A stretch of DNA of 64,000 bases from Corticium candelabrum. Its lineage: Eukaryota; Porifera; Homoscleromorpha; Homosclerophorida; Plakinidae. Positions 1 through 11,100 of the stretch are shown piece by piece. The translations under genes were made by a program, and so were the position numbers. The notes beneath the pieces are model-generated. The model saw nothing but the letters and a program-made list of their open reading frames with translations, did no database searches and had not been told where the DNA came from. Every line of letters starts with the position of its first letter. The first letter of the stretch is position 1. The stretch is from NCBI RefSeq assembly GCF_963422355.1, contig NC_085092.1, forward strand, positions 5,350,854 through 5,414,853. The letters are read 5' to 3'.

Positions 1-141
1 GAGCAAAGAGATACAATATCATCACTCTCCGCTCGTCTTGTGCACATGAGAGGCTGTGAAGAAAGATAAAGAAGCTACTAGACGAACGTGCTACAAATTA
101 AATTCATGAACAAACAAGCAATTTAACCCACCCACCCGACT

Positions 142-397
142 TCACAATTGACTTCACTAACTGAAAGTATCTTTGCAAATTATACTCCTTCAACCCACTG
201 ACGTTTCCTAATCAATTTCAGTAAAGTTGTCCTGTTTTTCCCAAGATCATCAGTGTTATTAATATTTCCCATCTCACCACATGATATTATCTCTCGTTGG
301 TATAAATGATTGGCAACATCATCTGCATCCAATTTTGCTACCAGTAAATGTCACTGTTTTCTGATAAGATCCTCTGCCAACTTTTGTCTGCCACATC
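142..397 (-). pseudogene. Decayed CARD-type death-fold exon (copy 1)
   Basis: This minus-strand exon-like block aligns with the better-preserved exon at 21703-21987. It keeps a TTTAG acceptor (near 398-400) and the CARD-like pattern: a Leu-rich helix after AEDLIRKQ, then LDADDVANHL, REIIS and LLKLI. Two in-frame stops are visible where the paralogue has codons: one right after AEDLIRKQ (paralogue Arg), one in EGV-stop-FAK (paralogue Gln). The donor end has also lost about 26 bp relative to the paralogue. CARD domains mediate homotypic assembly in apoptosis and inflammation signalling, but this copy should not make an intact domain. The CARD call rests on pattern recognition; another death-fold class is possible. 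Confidence 0.55.
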
Positions 398-472
398 CTA
401 AAACAACCTTAAATTGAGCAACAGACACAACAACAATCTAAATGCCAAATAATTAATAAGCAAATGAACAGA

Positions 473-491
473 GACAAACAGACAGACAACA

Positions 492-536
<45 letters not shown>

Positions 537-540
537 AACA
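473..540. repeat. (GACA)n tetranucleotide microsatellite
   Basis: Run of GACA units with AACA variants, in the intron just upstream (in minus-strand terms) of the decayed CARD exon. The paralogous intron at 22.0-22.2 kb has the same kind of repeat, where a LINE is found. Confidence 0.9.
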
Positions 541-640
541 TAAAAACAACAAAGATTGGCAACCTAACATATACATATCTGTGTTTCACTGGTTAGAGAT
601 ATTATAATTGTTGAAAAATATTTTGTGGAAGGACACATAC

Positions 641-878
641 CATGCAGCCAAATTTTGCAACTGTTGCTTCATTCTGACTTTCCATCACTGCTTTGACTGC
701 AACATCGTCATCCTTGAAACCAATCCAGTGACTTGATGGCCGACTTTCACTACCATATTGTTGCAGGGTGATGACTGCCCGATATCACCGATTCCCTCCA
801 ATCTCTGAAGGATCTTTGCAACTGTTTGTTTGATAGAGACAATGTTTTGTTTCATTTCATTTACAACAGTATCCGTAT
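641..878 (-). pseudogene. Upstream exon of the decayed CARD gene copy, frameshifted
   Basis: Minus-strand block bounded by a CTATAG acceptor (879-884) and a GTATGTG donor (634-640). The 5' part reads as a helical segment (VVNEMKQNIVSIKQTVAKIL..). The 3' part reads well only in another frame (GFKDDDVAVKAVMESQ..). So one small indel near 725-740 separates two coding-like halves. It probably belongs to the same gene as the CARD exon at 142-397. I do not recognise the domain. Confidence 0.35.
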
Positions 879-899
879 CTATAGAGTGTATAAAAGCAT

Positions 900-2220
900 T
901 AATCAATGGTAGTATAATTATTTTGTTAATATTAATTACAATTTCTAAATATTCTACATATTATCTATTGCAAGGCTAAAACCTACTGAATACATAACTT
1001 TACAGGTCACACTGTGTAATTTATAAAAACTAATTGTATATGAATATTTTTATAAGTCGGTGCATTCTCTTTATTATTCCTAAATTACAAGTAATGTTCA
1101 ACATACAGCTACCAAACTGCATGCGTATACAACAATTCAACTTAAATTAATTAATTAAGTAAACCAGATTTAAAAATAAAAATAAAGCAACAACAGTCAT
1201 CATCATTTGTTTTGAAGACAATTAACATTCCAAAATTTGTGTTTCAAGCAGACAAGTACGTATTATAGTATAGCAAGCTTTCTCATTGTTAATATTAACA
1301 ACACACACGTCTATGTATGGCTATAGAAAGCCTTTACTAACACATCAATCAATGTCTAATGTCTTCATTCTGTTGACTGTGTGCACAGCTACGTATACGT
1401 AGATAGAAGTTATATCATCATGCAGTGTGTATTTGTTATTATTATTTCACAACTTGAAACTGTATATATAATTTTTGCAATAATTGCAATTATTGTAATA
1501 TGCATCACCGTTTTGGTTCTGAACACCTTCAGTGTACCAGCCTTCTGATTCTAATTTATACATGACACTGGTCAGTAAATGTTTGAAAATTTTTATAACA
1601 TTGCATGCACGTTACCATTTTGTGTCTCAACTCTTCTATGTTTGCTTTCACATAGAGCTGCCTTCCCCGGAGCTGCTTTCTAATACCAATTAACAGCAAT
1701 TTGTGTAATAATTCTGGCATATATGGCAACAACAACAATCTTACCATGGAGCGTTCCTACTGCTTTCCTGTTACTTGTTGTTCTTTCTGCACATGCCTCT
1801 ATATATTAGCAAACATCAATAAATTGGTGATATAGAAATATTGTACACGTCTATAGCCTAGACAATGCAGCATGTACTGACCAGCTCCGAGCTGTTTGTA
1901 AACCATCACGTATTGCCAGTCTCCTCTCATTGTGTGAGACCATTTTGGTTGCCATCTTTCTCTTTTTCTTCTCTACCGATATTGTACTAGCAGCCTCGTT
2001 TAAACTGGCTGTTGTTATATAGACAGGTACATGCTATTATTACTACGCTTGGCAACTAGCTAGACATATAGGTAGTGTACACACGTAAGTATAAGCATAT
2101 AAGCACGCATGCATGCACACAACCATGCACACACGCACGACAAATCAAACTACAAGTAACTGGCCGAGTAACACTGCTTAGACAAAACCAGTCCTCTAAT
2201 GTGTGAAGTCAATAAAAGCA
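900..2220. other. AT-rich non-coding stretch
   Basis: No convincing exon, RNA gene or mobile-element signature seen. Only short AT-rich and A/T-run sequence, and short minus-strand frames without splice support. Confidence 0.5.
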
Positions 2221-2224
2221 TCAA

Positions 2225-2425
2225 TTTGTGCATCCGTCTGTCTATGTGTCTGTCTCTCTGTCTATTCGTCCGTCTGCTTTGTTTGTCTGTGTATCTGTCT
2301 GTGTGTCTGCCCATCTGTCTAGTCATCTGTCTGTATACCTGTCTGTCCACCTCTCTGTCTGTGTATCTGTCTGTGTGTAGATCTGCCTGTCCGTCTATCC
2401 ATCTGTCTGTCTGCCTGTCTCTATT
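2225..2425. repeat. Degenerate GTCT/GTCC tetranucleotide repeat
   Basis: About 200 bp of CTGT/CTGC/CCGT variants. Open frames here on both strands (rich in CLSVCLS or DRQTDRQ) are translated repeats, not genes. Confidence 0.85.
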
Positions 2426-2744
2426 GTTGCCCTCAAAACAAGCAATCAAAAACTGTACACAAACGACAGCAAACAGACTACACGACAAGAAGACAACATT
2501 TACCAACACTCACTCTATAACAATAACACAACAACCAATAAAACTACCAAATTCTAACGCATCATGAGAGAAAGACAAGAGTGTCACGTGTGAGCAGTAA
2601 TTACGTCTGTTGAGATCTAGTTGAGGTAAATACCTTCCATGATTCAAGTCCAAGGTCCAACAAGAGGAGTGGTCACGTTCAGTGAAATCCTCGTTCTACT
2701 CCAATAAGCATTGACAGTCTCTGCAGTAGAAAGAGCATGTAAGC

Positions 2745-3350
2745 TCGTGTTGCTTTTGTTGTGCACGTCTACGTATCAAATCAAAGTAAAACAACAATGA
2801 CGTTAGCGACTTTCTTCTTTGAACTTGATAGTGAAGATATCCAAACATCGCTTGACATCGGTTGGCAATAGAGTTGCATGAGAGCATCCAAAAACCGTCC
2901 CACAAACGATTCGCCGTCTACCTGTACAATAAGATCTCCAGGTTGGTCTTTACTGTTGGGCTGATGGTCAGTCACAAAGAACCGTTCAAAAATTGCAGGA
3001 TGAATCAACAAGCTACACAACATATATTAACTTATATCAAAATGTCAGGATGGACAACCCACACGAACCTGCACAAGTTGAACTGTTAAACAAGAGTTGG
3101 AATGTTTAGTAATGATTTCCTCTTCCCATTCCCACATATTAGAGCTAGTGGGCAAATACAACTAGACCAACAACCAACAGATACTAACAAAAAAACTTGA
3201 CTGAATTAGAAACAAATTTTCAATACAAACATGAGTAACATGACTACCAAACAAAGTTGCAATAAAATATGTTTTGACTGCAGAACTTTTAGATGCTCGA
3301 GGTTTATGAGCCTAAGTGAGTTCCTACAAGATTGCAAAATGTGAGTGTCT
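2745..3350. repeat. Segmental duplication, copy A (paired with 32552-33165)
   Basis: From TTGCTTTTGTTGTGCACGTC onward this block aligns with 32.55-33.17 kb over roughly 600 bp with small indels. Shared tracts include CATATATTAACTTATATCAA and AAACAAATTTTCAATACAAA. Minus-strand frames in both copies are short and mutually inconsistent, so no coding function is claimed. Confidence 0.8.
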
Positions 3351-3459
3351 ATACACTGTGTAATACATCTATACTAAACCAAATGTATAGAGTGAATACA
3401 ACAATAATGTGACAAATGTGTGTAAAGTTACCGAAACTATAAAACTAGTTTGACAAATG

Positions 3460-3965
3460 CAGCCACAACCAAACCGGTTTTCAATAGTGTAAGGTAGTCT
3501 CCATCCGCTACTTTCCACAAACATCCAGTCTGCTAATAATTAATTAAAATAGGCAATTAGTAATATATTATTATTGTTTTTTACTATTTAATCTCGATTA
3601 CCGCACAAACATCAGTAAACCCAAATAACTACAAAACCTGACCTTTCTTCACAACACCATAAAACAACTTGCCAGCTTTCTGACGTCATCATTCGACATC
3701 CATCGGTCCAAAGCGGCGGCTTTCCTCTCAGCTTGCGCTATAGCTACGACATCTCCACGGTCGGCAGCACCTTGCCGCCTCGTCCTGTGCGTAAAGCATA
3801 GGAATCGAATAGAGCGTTCGCGAATCTCTCAGAGAAAAATGCCGACGGGTTGTGTGCGTACGTGTCATTGCGCGTGCGTGCGTGTGTGTACTGTATGGTG
3901 ACAGTGCATGTTTCAGTCTGTGCGTGCGTGTGTGTGAACATGGCTTATATAACGGGTAGAACACG
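3460..3965 (-). other. Possible exon pair plus CpG-richer promoter-like block
   Basis: Minus-strand splice-like signals are present: an acceptor before 3533 (TTATTAGCAG) and coding-like peptides such as DYLTLLKTGLVVAAFVK or, in another frame, MFVESSGWRLPYTIENRF. Upstream, 3650-3960 is richer in CpG than its surroundings and contains a TGACGTCA-like CRE motif near 3680. The frames conflict, so no gene model is made. It could be the first exon of an unrecognised gene or a decayed paralogue. Confidence 0.25.
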
Positions 3966-4281
3966 AGATGTCACAGTAAAGTCGAACATGTCAACTGAAA
4001 CTTTAATATCAACTGAAAACGTGAACTTATCAAATACAGAAATCATACACGTGACAAAGTGTACACGTCAAACTGCCAATAACAATATCAAAGTTACAAA
4101 TAGTGAAATACTGAAAATGCTAGTTCAACGTTGTCTGCATGGTCAATCCAAGAAAACAAAGTGCAAAAAATCAGAGCTAAGCTTAATGCTATTGCTAAGT
4201 AAATCTTTTCTATCAACACAGAAATGATATCATGCAAGTAAAAGGATCTAGACAACCACATGCTTCAATGACATGTCAACA

Positions 4282-4761
4282 TCACCAATTGGGCTGAACA
4301 AGGGTGACACGAGCCACTCCATCCATCTTACCCTTTACCATTCGTTTGGGCGGACATGCTCTATACTCGTCTGTCTCACGAATACGACTAATGATTCTGC
4401 GAGCTTCGGTTGCTGTTGGTCATGTGGCAGGATTATCTCTCATCAAGTGTTTACATAACGAACGAACGTTTAGCTGATGGATGAGTAAGACTTGATCCAT
4501 TCTCTTTCGACGGTCTGGAGTAACAGCAGTGAACAGCTCACATAGGGTCACTCCTGTACTGTACATGTCCGTTTCCTTGCTTTTTGGTAGAACTAGAGCA
4601 TCAAATATCTCCTTTGCTGTGTATTCTGGACTGAGAAGGCCGGCTGAAAGTGAAGCATCTTGAAAACGAGCGGCTCCTAGATCACCCAGTTTGGCTCTCA
4701 TCGTTGCAGTTACCAGGATGTTCCTTGGGCAGATGTCACCGTGGAGAATCTCCATGGGTTG
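4282..4761 (-). CDS. Exon 12, kinase C-lobe with in-frame TGA
   Basis: Begins QPMEILHGDICPRNIL. The catalytic Asp is in HGD rather than HRD, with Arg at D+4 as in tyrosine kinases and no Lys at D+2. Then comes LGDLGAAR (DLG for DFG), and SPEYTAKE where APE is usual, followed by DMYSTGVTLCELF. At 4420-4422 the frame reads ..RDNPAT-stop-PTATEARRIISRIRE. The stop sits exactly at the invariant Arg of subdomain XI, and CGA to TGA is a single transition. The frame then continues 45 codons to TGA 4282-4284. The gene may be a recent pseudogene, or the protein may tolerate losing the last helix. Confidence 0.75.
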
Positions 4762-5092
4762 CTATAGCAACACAGCAAACAATAAGACAGAAACAAAGGA
4801 AATGATACAAAGTACATCGATATCACTTGTCTCAATTGTAAGTCTATGTAAATCAATCTTTGCATGATTGACAACTCTGTATAAGTTAAGTTTTTACTGA
4901 TCTTATTTTCCATTCATTAATGTTCGTTGACTAATGATTATATTCAATTGTGTAATAAATTACTATCTGATTTATTTTCCATCGTGGAACTGTCCGGCTT
5001 CAAACCTTGCCTGACTTCATGCCACTGTGTGATCACGAGACTGTTTTGCGTATGTTTCTGATAATTGGTGTCTGTCTGTCTCTCTGTTGGTT

Positions 5093-5123
<31 letters not shown>

Positions 5124-8100
5124 CGTCTGTATGTATGTATGTATGTATGTATGTATGTGGCTCAATTGGTTAGAGTACGTGTGCAGTTGAAGATTAGCAA
5201 CATCCGGGACCTTTGGGTCAGAGTTCAAGTGTGGGAGGGCAACATACATAGGTTCCCTTAGGCAAGGAACTAACATACAATTGCCTCACTCTTCGGAGTG
5301 TTAGTTTCTGTCTACAGCAAGTATTGTCCACAGCAAGTATCTACAGCAAGTACAGCAACTGTGAAGTACATCATAGTGACTTCTGATAGTGTTAGATTGC
5401 GGTGTTACATTGCAGAATAGTGATTGCAGTATCTAACCTGGGTCTTAGGGGCCCTTGTAAACAAAAAAAAATTATGTGGCTCAATTGGTTAGAGTGTGCA
5501 GTTGAAGATTGGCAACATCCAGGACCTTTGGGTCAGAGTTTCAAGTGTGGGAGGGCCACATACATAAGTTCCCTTGGGCAAGGAACTAACATACAATTGC
5601 CTCTCTCTCTGGAGTGTCAGTTCTGTCCAAGCAGCACATTGAAGCACATGGTGACATATAGTGACTGCTGATAGAGAATTAGATTGTAAAGTATCGTAGC
5701 AAGTGCTTAGTGACTGCATCTAACCTGGACCTTATGGGCTCCTGTAGAAAAAAATGTATGTACGTATGTCTATCTGTCTGTGTTTCTAGCTGTCTGTCTG
5801 TCCGTCTGTCTGTCTCTAGCTGTCTGTCTGTCTGCCTGTCTGTTTGTCCGTCTGTCTGTCTGTCGTTATGTCTGTCTATCTGTCTGTCAGTCAGTCAGAT
5901 AATCGGTTCAACTTTCTTTACAATTTTGATCATTTACATGCGAATGAGATGGCATCATGCAGCTCAACCTTATTTCATTCGCTGTTCTCACCATTGAGTG
6001 AATGTGATCTAGTCCACACAAAGAATCGTGTGCCATGTCAACTTTTTCTCGTAAAGTGAGAGGTGCAGCATCTCGTTGACATGCATCGATCACGCTAGAA
6101 ACAGAGCCGCTCTGTAACTCCATGATAACCCACGCCTTCTTGACTTCTTTCTCCACAGTCACACCACAAACAGCAGCAATGTTGGGATGATGTATCTTCC
6201 ATGCTACAGACGCTTCTTGTTGCACAAGTTGAACGTATCGTTCAACATCAGCCAAATCATCATACAAACATTTGACAGCAACAGGACAGCCATCCCAATA
6301 TCCAACAGAAACAGCTAAATAACAATACACAGTCTTAATCTATCATTTACACAACCAACCCAAACATGCAAAGATGGGCCAGCTGTATTTCAAAATGTCA
6401 AGTAACTGCAGTTCAAACCATGCCGAGCCGTGCTGGTCTGTCCCAGCCTCTATTGTCAAGCAAGCACAAGCCCGCCTTAGCCAATTGTAACATGTAAATA
6501 AGTGATGACCTAAAGTGTGCCTCACCTCCATATGATCCACGTCCTAGTTCTGTGCCAGTCAATTGAATGTCACGTGAAGGAATCTTAAAAACTTTGTTTT
6601 CCCGTTCTTCCTTGTATAGTTCAATTGCAGCATCGGCATCTGAAAGGAGCTCTACAATGTTAGCTTTTTCTATTTGTGCTTCATTTAGCAATCGCTGAAC
6701 ATTTTCCTTCTCCACACTCATTTGCTCAAGTTGTTGTCGAGCTTCATCGAGATCATTCTGAACGTCGTGTTTTTCTTCTTGCTCTCGTTCTAATCGTTGT
6801 CGTAGCTCTTCTTTCTCCCTTCTTTCTCTAGCAACTGCCTGTTCTTTCTCCAATTGCTCGTCTCTCAGTGCCTTCTGTAGCTCTCTGATTTGTTGTCTCA
6901 AGTCATGCACTTGCCTATCTTTTGCTAAACCGTCTTGTGTCACTTGATCTATTTGTTGAATCAGATGTCGTACTAACTCTTCATCTACCTGCTTTGCCGC
7001 TTCTGTTCGAGATCGTAGTATGGGTGTAGCAGTCTGTATAAATAAAAGAAATTCTTATAATAATATTAAAAATAATAAAATGTATTCAACACAACATGTA
7101 CTAACCAGTTAAACTGTAGGATATCCAATTATAAGAGCAATACAGTACCCTCACACAATCATTTTAAATGCAGGCTACTAACTAAAACATTAAATGCATT
7201 GATAAAAACACATGCCAGTGGTCTGTCCTATTGTGATACTTTGCCTTATGTCTTTACAATTTTTGCAAGTTCTCATTTCATTTCATCTCGTTTCTAAATG
7301 AAAATCATCAACCCAAGTCAACTCTTGCTCCAAAGCGCCTAAACTAACAAAGTATCTTTCTGTTGACATTACACCATCCAAGCTGATTATAGCTTTGAGT
7401 GTTGCAAGTTATCTATACTATACCCCAATCTATTCATAGCTACAATCAATTAGCCAACATAATCTATTAAAATCCTATCCTTAATTCTGATAATAAATGT
7501 ACAGTAGTATGAAAAGCAATTCTTACTTCAGATGCACACCAGACAACTAACTACACAAAAAATCTCCACAGAAATTGCACTAAACCACTGATACAAACTT
7601 AAGCAGCTGACCCTCATTCTTCCTGTCACTGGTGATGAGAGATGGCCAGCGGCTGCTATTGCTGTTGAGCTTGTATGACCTTAAAACAAACACATGATTT
7701 ACCCTTACTTAATTAACCATCACATAAATAGAAACTAAACAAATTTCTGCTGGTCACTTGGATGGCTCTGTTGTGAGTTGCAAATATGATGAAAATAAAT
7801 ACTGACAATCTACTAGAAGAATATTAGGTGAGATGAACTTGTCTGATAATGACAATAATCACCTCTTCTAACATTAGTATGCTGTTACTTCAAGGGGTAG
7901 GAAAAATCATTATACATGACAAAAGGTTTTTACATATACAGTATTGTCTATTGCGTGACATCGTCATGATGCACATGATTGTCTCACTTACTGGGAACTT
8001 GAACGTGAATGTCTGTAGAAAAACTCTCTACAACATCTGGTGATGGATTTACAGCAGCAACAGCACTCTAACATCAGACATAAACAAGTTATAGTTAATA

Positions 8101-11100
8101 CACAAAATTTACACTACACAACAATCAGATCACACTTTCTTAATCGATTCCTTCAGATGGGAAAGGATAGCAGAACGAGTTTCTTTGCGACTGCCCTGAT
8201 CTGACTGCAACGTTTCTTCTCCTACTTGAATTGCAGTTTTGCCAGCCTGTCCAATAAAATCAAAGTGTTTGTTATTGGTGCAATAAATGTCAACACCTCA
8301 TACCTTACTATTATGTATATATACATACATGTTCATTAAACAACATAAATTATTTACAAATTTAATGCTAATACACAGTTACTGTAATCCAGCGTTCTTT
8401 ATCTGTTGTTCACACAATAACAAACAAACTAGTTGTATTACTAATCACACATTCACTAAATCAATGCTAACCACTCAGTGACTGTGTCACTCATCATTTC
8501 CAACTACCACATATCCATATCCAATGCATTCATGTCACTGACCCATAAAAATAATTTAATTACTCTAAATGTAGATCAACATTATGATCAGCACTTCAAA
8601 CAAGATCATTATCAGTATGTGCTTTCAATAAATATTCTCCCATTTCCATGTAGTAACACCAGAAAATATCAACACTATCACCTAACCACTAGAAATTGAC
8701 TCTGTAAATATTCATCACAATACAAAGCATCTTCCTTCACTTCTCTACTTGACAATGTTGCATGCAACCAAGAAATTATCCACAAAGTCAGTGTCATCTG
8801 TTTAAAAGCTTTCCTAACAGTTTAGCACACTGCCATCTGTTCTCTTAAAACACACACCTTCAAACAAGTGTACAGCAACTTAATCCTCCATTCACACTCT
8901 ACACACTAACACTAATTGATTTCTTTCTGTTTCCTCTTTCTCAGCACATTCTGGTTGCAAAAACAGACAAATGAACAATTTGCCTGCTAAATGGCTGAAA
9001 GTAATGAAAATGATTTGATTGCAAATCCATTATTTGATTTATCTGTTGGCTTTAAAATGCACTACAATGTGTAAATGAAAAAACGGAATTCATTAAAATC
9101 ATCACAACTCAACTGTTCATGTTTGTTGCTTTAGCAGTTGAGATAAAATGTCACACGACATTCATATATTATCATCATAGGCTTCACTGCTTGTTCTCAT
9201 CACTGACCCACAAACATTTAACCATAAAATAACAGAGTTCAACACAGAGCCGGCCAAGCCAGCAAACTGCCGGCTAAAAAGCACAGGAAATTGAAAATGC
9301 GGCTGAAATTTGAGACAGTGAGGTTTGAGTCTGATATGATCCATCAATTCCAGTCAGATGGACAATATCTACAAATGTCAGCGTAAGACAGAATAACCTG
9401 GCTCTTATTGCTCACAGTTTATCACCCCAGAGCTTCCACATAACTCCTCCAACAAGAGTGGGTTAAGTGAAAACAAGCTTTCTCAAGCATTTACCAATTA
9501 TTAATTATCAGTTAGCTACACATGGAGATCAGTCAGCGAGACGTCTCTCGACCCTCAGCTGTTTATTGGTTAATACTGTTCTTTAATCAGTCAGGTTGAA
9601 CCTAATCTGGAATGCACACAAAAAACCACCAAGGCCATGAGCTCTAACATGATCTGTCTAGGTGTGTTCCTAGGGCCTTGTACAAGTTATTCAGGATATC
9701 CTGATTGAGAAGTTGGACTACACTGAATACATTGGTAAAAGTGGACATGCCACTGGACAATCAGTTGTTTTGCAAGCTGACCAAAAATTCATGGAAAGAA
9801 CACTGAATACTAACTGCTCACATCTGCCATATCTCTTATTATCTTACATTAGAGCTCAAAGAACAACCAAAACATATTAGCACAAAATACTTCAAACCAA
9901 ATACAACAAGTGTCGACATACATTGTTCTTAGCTGACACATCAACTCTCAATGATGTCAACAGCTTCACAACTGATAAATGGTCATTCGTAAGAAAATGC
10001 TCTGAACAGATCAGATGTAATGCTGTTGATCCATCCTAAACAATAAACAATTTACATTAGATACAAAAACAGACAAAACCAGAAATTTACAATGATACTA
10101 AATTGGCATGCAGTCATACTGCACCAACACACAGACTATTATCAAACAGTAGCAACTGCTTGCTGTCATATACAACAGACATGCAAACATATACAACAGA
10201 CAAATTGCATTAGAACCAATTAACATTTGAACAATAAACAAACTTCTGAATAAGTCAATTCAACAATATTGTTGTTGTACAAATAAAAAGGAACGATAAA
10301 TGAGTTGGTACTCAGAAAGTCAGTTTGCTAGTTTCAACAATCCACTAGAATCAACACAAGACGTGAAATACTTTGTCTACTCAACAATTTTACAATAAAC
10401 AGAAATCCAGTGTGTGCATGAATGGCTTGATCAGTGCAGTTTATGTAAAAATGATTGTATCACCAATTGAGTTCTACATTAATTAATTAAAGAGTCTTAT
10501 CAGTCTGGGTTCAAAAATCTAGTCACCAAGTCGCCATATGGCGACCACTTCTAGGTGGTTGGCGACTAAACGAGCGGTGTGGTCACCAATTTGGCGACTA
10601 GAAATATTTGGTAGTTTTTAGTCTTTGTGGCAGTGGCTCTTGGATGCGAACCACCTGCTCAGCAGATACGTTTTGTGTTACAATATGTTGCCACTTTCTA
10701 AGTTTCCATTTAGTGGCACACTGCAAAGTAGGTCGTCTAACTTAGCACCTTCGTACATATCACGTAACAACATATCACCTAGCAATCTATTGTGAGTTGT
10801 TGCTATTCTTGCATTTAATTTAGGTCTATTAGGTATGTTTAATTTTTCAAACAATCGCGGTTACTCCTATTCTTCATATGCTGCACCAGCAAATCCAAGT
10901 CAACAGCTCTATAATCGATGAGACGCCATTGCGCAGCAGCTTCTCCCGAATGAAACACGAAATCTGCAGTCAATCATAGTTGAAGGGGAAGGCAACTGCC
11001 AATTTAGATTCTTTTCTACGCTGTTCAAAGAAAACAAAGACTCTGAACATCTTGAATTGAGACAAATAAAAACTACTACGTAGATCTTTTGCAAACGCCG

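Noticed and set aside
3728-3964. Minus-strand frames rich in His/Thr/Arg as a gene start
   Set aside because: Driven by a CA/GTGCGTG-rich tract; no splice or domain support.
4420-4422. TGA in the kinase as a selenocysteine codon
   Set aside because: The position is a conserved Arg in kinases, and I saw no support for a selenocysteine element.
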